Below are positions 38,231-43,770 of a stretch of 43,770 bases of DNA, in pieces. The notes beneath the pieces were generated by a model, which saw only the letters and a program-made list of their open reading frames with translations, made no database searches and had not been told where the DNA came from. Numbering within the stretch: the first letter of the stretch is position 1; each line of letters opens with the position of its first letter. This stretch comes from a bacterium DOLZORAL124_38_8 (GTDB lineage: Bacteria; Patescibacteriota; Gracilibacteria; UBA4473), in the NCBI GenBank assembly GCA_002747745.1, contig PDQG01000009.1, positions 1 through 43,770 on the forward strand, in the 5' to 3' direction. A program made the translations under genes and the position numbers.

Positions 38231-39877
38231 CTATACGTCGTGCTCTACCCCGTGGAAGGTTGTGTACAAATAATTCGTTTGCGCTGGAAATTCTGCGGCC
38301 AACGTATCAATTTGTTTGGCTACGGGCATAATTCCGGCCTTTTTTCGTTGGGCGCGCACAGAAGCAAAACTGGTGTTCGTTCGTTGGGCAATTTCGGTGT
38401 CTGAAAATCCAAGTTTTTTGGCTTGAAACAATAACTCATCGGTCAACGTTTCGGTATCAAGTCGTTGTCCCATGGTCGCAATTCGGTTTAATTGCTGCAA
38501 AAACCAATGATCAATTTTGGTCATTTTCCATATTTCCTCTACCGAGTACAAGTTTTGGTACAACGCCTGACAAATAGCAAACATTCGTCGAGGCGAAGCC
38601 GTGATAATATCGTCTTTTATATCGGTTTCATTTTCGTATTTTTTCGGTGCGTCAAGCACGCCTTCCGTACCAATAGCCAACATACGAACGGCTTTTTGGA
38701 CCGCTTCAGGAAAGGTCTTTCCTAACGCCATCACTTCTCCTACCGATTTCATTTCTGTGGCAATCGTGTCTGATACTTTTCGGAATTTGTGCAAATCCCA
38801 CCGTGGGAATTTAAGGGCAATATAGTCTAACGCGGGTTCAAAAAACGCCGTCGTAGTTTTGGTAATAGCGTTTTCGATTTCGGGCAACGTTTTGCCAATC
38901 ATAATTTCGGCCGCAACAGCCGCGAGTGGATACCCAGACGCTTTTGACGCCAACGCTGATGACCTAGACAATCGAGCATTCACCTCAATTACTCGATATT
39001 CTTTATCGTTATTTGGATTCAACGCATACTGAATATTACATTCTCCGACAATTCCTAAATGCCGAATGGTTTTAATGGCCACCGTTCGCAACATTTGGTA
39101 TTCTCGGTTAGCCAAAGTCATTGACGGCGACACTACAATCGATTCTCCAGTATGAATTCCGAGCGGATCAAAGTTTTCCATATTTAGCACCGTAATACAA
39201 TTATCGGCGGCATCTCGCACCACTTCGTACTCAACTTCTTTCCAACCACGTAAATCTTCTTCTACTAAAATTTGCGGCGAAAACGCAAAGGCATCTTTGG
39301 CCATTTGTTCAAATTTTTCAGGGGTTTCACAAAACCCACTTCCTTGCCCTCCAAGGGTAAACCCCGCTCGCATAATCAGTGGAAACCCAATTTTTTTTGA
39401 GGCCGCAATGGCTTCTTCAAGCGTATACGCACAGATTGATTTTGGCGTATCAACACTAATTTCTTTTAATTTTTGTTTGAAAATTTCTCGGTCTTCGGTG
39501 GCTTCAATTACGGGTACGGGTGTTCCTAAAATTTTCACCCCATATTTTTTCAAAATTCCCGATTTTTCTAGTTCTAATCCACAATTTAAAGCGGTTTGCC
39601 CTCCAAAAGATAACGCTAGAGCATCTGGTGATTCTTTTTGAATAATTTTTTCCACAAAGGTTGGATTTACTGGCACAAAATAAATTTTGTTGGCTCCGTT
39701 CGAATCCCCAGCATGGAAACTTTCAGGATCGGTTTGCACCGTCGCAATATTAGGGTTAATCAGCACGACTTCGTGCCCATTCTTACGAAATGTTTTAATC
39801 GCTTGACTTCCTGAGTAATCAAACTCCCCTGCTTGTCCAATTTGCAAGGCACCAGAACCGAGTAACAAAATTTTCAT
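38231..39877 (-). CDS. carB: Carbamoyl-phosphate synthase large chain, N-terminal half
   Basis: The 548-aa protein contains the carboxyphosphate synthetase unit and the helical oligomerisation domain of CarB. Visible are LLLGSGALQIGQAGEFDYSGSQA, FGGQTALNCGLEL, RAGFTLGGQGSGF, NMENFDPLGIHTGESIVVSPSMTL, EVNARLSRSSALASKASGYPLA and then a helical region (about 400-548). The protein ends where the second unit would begin in a fused CarB, so the split follows the domain boundary. It is divergent from carA, which supplies ammonia through a tunnel. Its promoter is leaderless. Stop is TAG. Confidence 0.95.
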   Translation of the reverse strand: MKILLLGSGALQIGQAGEFDYSGSQAIKTFRKNGHEVVLINPNIATVQTDPESFHAGDSNGANKIYFVPVNPTFVEKIIQKESPDALALSFGGQTALNCGLELEKSGILKKYGVKILGTPVPVIEATEDREIFKQKLKEISVDTPKSICAYTLEEAIAASKKIGFPLIMRAGFTLGGQGSGFCETPEKFEQMAKDAFAFSPQILVEEDLRGWKEVEYEVVRDAADNCITVLNMENFDPLGIHTGESIVVSPSMTLANREYQMLRTVAIKTIRHLGIVGECNIQYALNPNNDKEYRVIEVNARLSRSSALASKASGYPLAAVAAEIMIGKTLPEIENAITKTTTAFFEPALDYIALKFPRWDLHKFRKVSDTIATEMKSVGEVMALGKTFPEAVQKAVRMLAIGTEGVLDAPKKYENETDIKDDIITASPRRMFAICQALYQNLYSVEEIWKMTKIDHWFLQQLNRIATMGQRLDTETLTDELLFQAKKLGFSDTEIAQRTNTSFASVRAQRKKAGIMPVAKQIDTLAAEFPAQTNYLYTTFHGVEHDV

Positions 39878-39884
39878 CTGACAA

Positions 39885-39912
39885 ATGGTAGCAAAAAATT
39901 TGTTTGTTTCAA
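39885..39912 (-). promoter_or_regulatory. carB N-half promoter, leaderless
   Basis: On the minus strand TTGAAA (39912-39907), a 16-nt spacer and TACCAT (39890-39885), with the ATG 7 nt further on. The same arrangement is found at the carB C-half. Confidence 0.55.
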
Positions 39913-39953
39913 AAACATTTTTGAAAAAAATTTTAAACTTTACACAAAAAAAC

Positions 39954-39959
39954 TATACT
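39954..39959 (+). promoter_or_regulatory. carA -10 element
   Basis: TATACT 28 nt before the carA ATG in the 110-nt divergent region. A -35 is not obvious. TTCAAAAA-CA-TTTTTGAA (39909-39926) is an inverted repeat next to the divergent promoters and could be an operator. Confidence 0.45.
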
Positions 39960-39987
39960 GACTTGGAAAATATAAATCATCACACAC

Positions 39988-41052
39988 ATGAATCTACATT
40001 TAGCCAACGGAAAAACTTTTACAGGAACTAGTTTTGGAGCCGACAAACCAGCACTCGGAGAAGTTGTATTTACTACTGGAATGACCGGATATTTGGAAGT
40101 TTTAACCGACCCAAGTTATTACGGACAAATTGTGGTATTTACCTTTCCACTGATTGGAAACTACGGGGTACAAGCCTTAAAAGAGTTTACCGAAGCCGTA
40201 GATGAAGTGTACGAATCAAAAAAAATTTGGGTAAAGGGGGTTATTTTATCTGAAGAATCAGAAGAATTCTCTCATTATTTGGCAACTTCATCGTTTGCTG
40301 AATGGTTGAAAAAAAACGATATTCCCGCCCTTAGTGGAGTAGATACACGAGCCTTAACCAAAGAATTACGAGAAACTGGAACTATCTTTGGAAACATTGG
40401 AGCCACACCAGCCGAAAAATTTGATGATGGATTAAATGGACGATATGTACCAGAGGTTTCGCCAACCGAAGTAACCGTAATTGAACCACAAGGAAACACG
40501 AAAAAAACAGTGGCGTTTGTAGATTGTGGAGCCAAAAACGGAATTTTACGAAACTTTTTAGAGCGTGGGGTAAAAATTATTCGGTTTCCATTTAATGTGT
40601 CTCCGTTTGATTCGGAGTACGAATTTGATGGAGTATTTTTTAGTAATGGCCCTGGTGATCCAGCCGTAATGACCGAAACTATTGATATTGCCAAACAAGC
40701 CCTAGCACAAGACAAACCAGTGTTTGGAATTTGTTTGGGAAACCAAATTTTGGGACTGGCCGATGGCGGACAAACCAAGAAAATGAAATACGGACACCGT
40801 GGCGTAAACCAACCCGTACAGGATGTTGACACCAAGCATTGTATTATTACCACCCAAAACCACGGATACGTAATTGATGAAGACAATTTCCCACCAAACT
40901 TTAAGCCGAAGTTTACCAATGTAAACGACGGCACTAACGAAGGAATTCAACATAAAACCAAACCAATTTTTGCGGCTCAATTCCACCCAGAAGCCTGTGC
41001 TGGACCAGAAGACGCTCAATACCTATTTGACGAATTTATTAACACGCTCTAA
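39988..41052 (+). CDS. carA: Carbamoyl-phosphate synthase small chain
   Basis: Glutamine amidotransferase subunit that delivers ammonia to CarB. The 354-aa protein has the N-terminal CarA-specific domain (GEVVFTTGMTGYLEVLTDPSYYGQIVVFTFPLIGNYG, 24-60; SGVDTRALTKELRE) and a class I amidotransferase domain with the nucleophile Cys249 in FGICLGNQILGLA and the His333/Glu335 pair in QFHPEA; FSNGPGDP is also present. It is divergent from carB N-half and followed after 2 nt by gpt, so carA and gpt are one transcript, linking pyrimidine synthesis and purine salvage. Stop is TAA. Confidence 0.96.
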   Translation: MNLHLANGKTFTGTSFGADKPALGEVVFTTGMTGYLEVLTDPSYYGQIVVFTFPLIGNYGVQALKEFTEAVDEVYESKKIWVKGVILSEESEEFSHYLATSSFAEWLKKNDIPALSGVDTRALTKELRETGTIFGNIGATPAEKFDDGLNGRYVPEVSPTEVTVIEPQGNTKKTVAFVDCGAKNGILRNFLERGVKIIRFPFNVSPFDSEYEFDGVFFSNGPGDPAVMTETIDIAKQALAQDKPVFGICLGNQILGLADGGQTKKMKYGHRGVNQPVQDVDTKHCIITTQNHGYVIDEDNFPPNFKPKFTNVNDGTNEGIQHKTKPIFAAQFHPEACAGPEDAQYLFDEFINTL

Positions 41053-41054
41053 AA

Positions 41055-41510
41055 ATGGAAATTACCAAAAAAGACTTAACGTGGCAAGAATTTGAAGCCG
41101 AAGCCGTTGAATTAGGAAAAAAAATAAAGGCACAACATCCCAATAAATTTAAACATATTTTAGCGTTAACTCGTGGCGGATTAATTCCAGCCTATTTTTT
41201 GGCGAGAGAATTAGGAATTAAATCTATCAAAACTATGTGTTTGGTGTCTTACGGCGACACACGAGACCAAGACGAAATTAAACACTTAAAAATTGATGGG
41301 TTTAGCGAAGAAATCACCAATACCGATGAATGGTTAGTGGTAGATGATATTTGCGATACTGGAAAAACACTCGATTTTGTAGAAACCGTTTACCCAAATA
41401 TTGAGTCGGCGTGTTTGTACATTAAAGAGCACCGAAGTTGTACCTACTACAACCAGCAAGTTCCAAACGAGTTATGGTTGAACTTTCCGTGGGAACGATA
41501 CGAAAAGTAA
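41055..41510 (+). CDS. gpt: Xanthine/guanine phosphoribosyltransferase-like
   Basis: Purine salvage enzyme that transfers phosphoribose from PRPP to xanthine or guanine. The 151-aa protein has LALTRGGLIPAYFLARELGIKSIKTMCLVSY (about 37-67), the PRPP-binding motif WLVVDDICDTGKTL (about 93-106) and a C-terminal NELWLNFPWERY resembling the DTWIEQPW end of E. coli Gpt. Length matches (152). The exact base cannot be told. The ATG comes 2 nt after the carA stop, and a terminator follows. Stop is TAA. Confidence 0.85.
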   Translation: MEITKKDLTWQEFEAEAVELGKKIKAQHPNKFKHILALTRGGLIPAYFLARELGIKSIKTMCLVSYGDTRDQDEIKHLKIDGFSEEITNTDEWLVVDDICDTGKTLDFVETVYPNIESACLYIKEHRSCTYYNQQVPNELWLNFPWERYEK

Positions 41511-41556
41511 GAAGATTCTAAATCAAATTTTGGAAATAACTTAGTAATAAACAACG

Positions 41557-41586
41557 CTCCAGACTTAATCTGGAGTCTTTAATTTT
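41557..41586 (+). terminator. Intrinsic terminator after gpt
   Basis: CTCCAGA-CTTAA-TCTGGAG followed by TCTTTAATTTTTT. Confidence 0.8.
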
Positions 41587-41620
41587 TTGGTAAAAATAGG
41601 AAGATTTCGTCATATTCAAA

Positions 41621-41715
41621 GTCTCATTGGACGAAAAGAAAAAACTCCTCCCCGTCCAAGGTGTGTACAAAAAATGACGGGGTCTCACGAGTCTACAATT
41701 TTACGAGTCAAGAAT
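41621..41715. repeat. REP-like repeat region before DUF389 gene
   Basis: TTGGACG (41627-41633) and CGTCCAA (41653-41659) form an inverted repeat. AAAAAATGACGGGGTCTC (41670-41687) matches 76-93 with one change, and CTCACGAG...TTACGAGTCAA resembles 20699-20718. These appear to be copies of a dispersed element. Confidence 0.5.
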
Positions 41716-41736
41716 ACGGAATTAATTCAATGTTTT

Positions 41737-41765
41737 TTGCCTTTCACAAAAAAGTGAATTATCAT
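41737..41765 (+). promoter_or_regulatory. DUF389 gene promoter, leaderless
   Basis: TTGCCT (41737-41742), a 17-nt spacer and TATCAT (41760-41765); the ATG at 41773 is 7 nt after the -10. Confidence 0.55.
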
Positions 41766-41772
41766 ACCAAAG

Positions 41773-43197
41773 ATGAATCAAGAAACACCATTAAACGAAG
41801 CTGAAATTCAAGCCAAACAAATAAAAAAAGAACTATGGCAAGAAAAAATAATGTCATTCTTTGATCAGCTTTCTTTTTTAGAACAAACCCCAGAACAAAA
41901 ACAAGCCATTGCCATTCGCGTAAAAGAAGATTTAAACACAGGAAAACTGTATTGGCTTGAAATCATTCTCTCCAGTATTATTGCCACCTTTGGACTTTTA
42001 CAAAACTCCGTAGCGGTCATTATTGGAGCCATGCTGATTGCCCCATTATTATTACCAATTCAAGGTATTGCCTACGGAATTGCTGAAGGCGACTCGAAAC
42101 TCATCATAAAAGGAATCAAATTACTCGTAGGCAGCATTATCATTTCAATTCTGATTTCGTATTTAGTCGTATTTTGTTTACCAATTCAAACCGAAACCAG
42201 TGAAATTTTAAGCCGAACTTCCCCCAATATTTTTGATTTATTTATTGCCATTAGTTCCGCCATTATTGCCCTTTTGGCCTTGTCATTCAAAAAATTATCC
42301 GAAAGTGTAGCGGGCGTAGCTATGGCGGCTTCATTAATGCCACCTCTTTCGGTGGTAGGAATCGAACTCGCTTTAGGGTCATTCACCAAAGCTTGGGGCG
42401 GACTACTTTTATTTTTCACCAATATTATCGCTATTTTGTTTGTAGGAGCATTGGTTTTCATTTTTTATGGATTTCGTCCTCACAAAAAAGATTCAGAAAA
42501 AACCGCCAAAGATATTGTTTTTTTAACCGTCATCATTTTAGCGTTGATTATTCCGCTCGTATCAGGATTAACAAAAATCACGCAAAAAATTGAGTTAGAA
42601 GCCCAAAGTAAAAAAATTATTACCAAAATTTTATCAGAAAAAATTCCCGCCGCCGAAGTAGGAAGTATCGAGCTCCAAAGAAACAGTGAGAATGACACGC
42701 TCAATTTAGTAGGAAGTATAAAATTACCAGAAAATATTTCCTTCTTCCGAGAAATCATTGATGAAACCACCAACGAACTATCAAATCAATTACACAAAAA
42801 AATTCAGTTAGATCTCGATATCATTCGAACGGCTCGTATTACGTCTCGTCAAAATCAATCTCCGCTAAAATCTCAAATCCAACAAGCGATTCAACAAGTA
42901 TTTCATTCTCATGTTTCAGACGGAGTACTCGTACAACTACACATTACAAAACATCCACAAAAACCAAACACGTGGTCGGCTAAAATGATTTATACGATTG
43001 CGAATAATGGAGTAATAGAACCAGACGAAAAATCCGTACTCGAAACGTATATCAACAAAAAATTCCCACAACTACAAATTCAATATTGGTGGACACAATT
43101 AGCTGAAAGTCAGTACATACCACCTTCTCTTAGATTCATACCACTCCCCAAAAACGATACGCCCCTTGAATCAACTGAGTCACAAAAAATAAATTGA
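41773..43197 (+). CDS. DUF389 family membrane protein
   Basis: A 474-aa protein. Residues 1-55 are a polar helical region, followed by about six transmembrane segments (60-260) that carry the DUF389 core: SSIIATFGLLQNSVAVIIGAMLIAPLLLPIQGIAYGI (about 66-102) and LSFKKLSESVAGVAMAASLMPPLSVVGIELALG. The C-terminal about 200 residues are soluble, with repeated LxLVGSIKLPENISFF-like and QLHITKHPQKPNTW segments. DUF389 members are of unknown function (perhaps stress- or transport-related). It has a promoter of its own. The following gene starts 57 nt later in the same direction. Stop is TAA. Confidence 0.88.
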   Translation: MNQETPLNEAEIQAKQIKKELWQEKIMSFFDQLSFLEQTPEQKQAIAIRVKEDLNTGKLYWLEIILSSIIATFGLLQNSVAVIIGAMLIAPLLLPIQGIAYGIAEGDSKLIIKGIKLLVGSIIISILISYLVVFCLPIQTETSEILSRTSPNIFDLFIAISSAIIALLALSFKKLSESVAGVAMAASLMPPLSVVGIELALGSFTKAWGGLLLFFTNIIAILFVGALVFIFYGFRPHKKDSEKTAKDIVFLTVIILALIIPLVSGLTKITQKIELEAQSKKIITKILSEKIPAAEVGSIELQRNSENDTLNLVGSIKLPENISFFREIIDETTNELSNQLHKKIQLDLDIIRTARITSRQNQSPLKSQIQQAIQQVFHSHVSDGVLVQLHITKHPQKPNTWSAKMIYTIANNGVIEPDEKSVLETYINKKFPQLQIQYWWTQLAESQYIPPSLRFIPLPKNDTPLESTESQKIN

Positions 43198-43254
43198 TTT
43201 TTTAAGGGAGAACAATAGTTTAGAAAGGAAGAATCTTCTCTTGCTGTATTGTTT

Positions 43255-43770
43255 ATGAAAAGCCTTATTCGACATCATCGTAGAACCAAAAAACTAACCT
43301 TTAATGGACTTTTTTTCCTCGGATTAGGAATGTTTCTTACGGGTGTGTTGGGATATTTATTCCAGTTTTTTACGTTTCATTCAGCCGCAGAAATTGTGCC
43401 AAATACAACCACTTTTTTCCTCCAAACAGAAAGCCAAAGCGTTACCCCTGAAACTCTCGACGCTACGGTTCTTCCGCTTGCCTTAAAAACAATTAGTCAC
43501 AAAATTACCCACTCTCCGTACGACAAAAATTGGATTGGAAAAAACGGAGCCATAACCATTATCAATCCGCAATTATCAGCCTTATTATTGGAATATAATT
43601 CAAAACAAGCCGCCACTGATTTTTTGAAAAAAACTTTCTTGATGGCAAACGAGTCATTTGTGACCAAACAAATCGGAGCACAAGAATATCAAACCGCTCA
43701 ATATTCTTCAAACCTCTCATACTTTTTTGCTGATGGATGGCTGGTACTAACAACAAACGAACAAATTATT
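43255..43770 (+). CDS. DUF3352-like membrane-anchored protein, partial
   Basis: The reading frame opens at the ATG at 43255 and runs off the window end (172 codons seen, no stop). It has a basic N-terminus (RHHRRTKK), one transmembrane segment (about 17-40, NGLFFLGLGMFLTGVLGYLFQFF) and an outside domain beginning AAEIVPNTTTFFLQTES, which resembles the VPadt-x-x-yl opening of DUF3352 proteins. The frame's codon use (GGA, CGA/CGT, AAA) matches its neighbours. Function unknown. It may form a unit with the DUF389 gene. Confidence 0.65.
   Translation, partial: MKSLIRHHRRTKKLTFNGLFFLGLGMFLTGVLGYLFQFFTFHSAAEIVPNTTTFFLQTESQSVTPETLDATVLPLALKTISHKITHSPYDKNWIGKNGAITIINPQLSALLLEYNSKQAATDFLKKTFLMANESFVTKQIGAQEYQTAQYSSNLSYFFADGWLVLTTNEQII

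Noticed and set aside
252..43197. UGA read as Gly or Trp inside genes
   Set aside because: All recognised genes are full length without in-frame TGA, so reassignment cannot be demonstrated here; only its absence as a stop is shown.
1..43770. CRISPR array, prophage or insertion sequence
   Set aside because: I found no spaced direct repeats of CRISPR type, no transposase or integrase gene and no phage structural genes.

Overview
The window is a dense, AT-rich bacterial chromosome segment. It holds 43 complete protein genes plus one cut by the right edge, one tRNA gene, and several very short ORFs that look like leader peptides. Small gene sizes, a standalone 5' nuclease in place of full PolA, a split carB, many small membrane proteins of unknown function and the general gene set suggest a Patescibacteria/CPR genome. 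The complete absence of TGA stop codons recalls the Gracilibacteria/Absconditabacteria side of that group. The taxon is an inference; no rRNA gene is present to settle it.

Layout. 0.25-9 kb: purD, pyk, rplS, an HTH-nucleotidyltransferase protein, tig, a degenerate SNase-like secreted protein and an unknown 493-aa protein. 9-13.8 kb: proC-proS, an asparaginase and a TSUP permease. 13.9-18.6 kb: on the minus strand, ftsA-ftsZ, then secE-nusG, then rplK-rplA, each pair separated from the next by an intrinsic terminator. 18.9-26.2 kb: 5' nuclease, a GT-B-like fragment, tRNA-Leu(UAG) with a nearby duplicated 3' end, asnB behind a remarkable leader, htpX, a RumA-type methyltransferase and two small paralogous membrane proteins. 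26.3-29.2 kb: tsf, a pilin-like gene with a pentanucleotide repeat at its 5' end, a membrane protein and rpsB. 29.3-41.5 kb: de novo pyrimidine genes pyrC, pyrB, carB (split into two distant genes) and carA, with gpt, pepF and several unknowns interspersed. 41.8 kb to the end: a DUF389 protein and a DUF3352-like partial gene.

The main discovery is the 320-bp leader of asnB (asparagine synthetase). It contains two consecutive attenuator modules. Each has a tiny ORF rich in Asn codons (NNNTNNNN and NNNMANNN), a stop codon lying inside the 5' arm of an antiterminator, and an intrinsic terminator that is mutually exclusive with that antiterminator. This is a tandem Asn-codon attenuator that would let asnB be transcribed only when ribosomes stall for lack of Asn-tRNA. 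A simpler attenuator-like leader with two mini-ORFs precedes pyrB.

Other notable points: a (GAACA)9 repeat puts the pilin gene out of frame, which suggests phase variation; TGA is not used as a stop in any of 43 genes; Shine-Dalgarno sequences are missing and several promoters sit about 7 nt from the ATG, implying leaderless mRNAs; CGA dominates Arg codons even in ribosomal protein genes; and an L1-binding-like hairpin lies between rplK and rplA.
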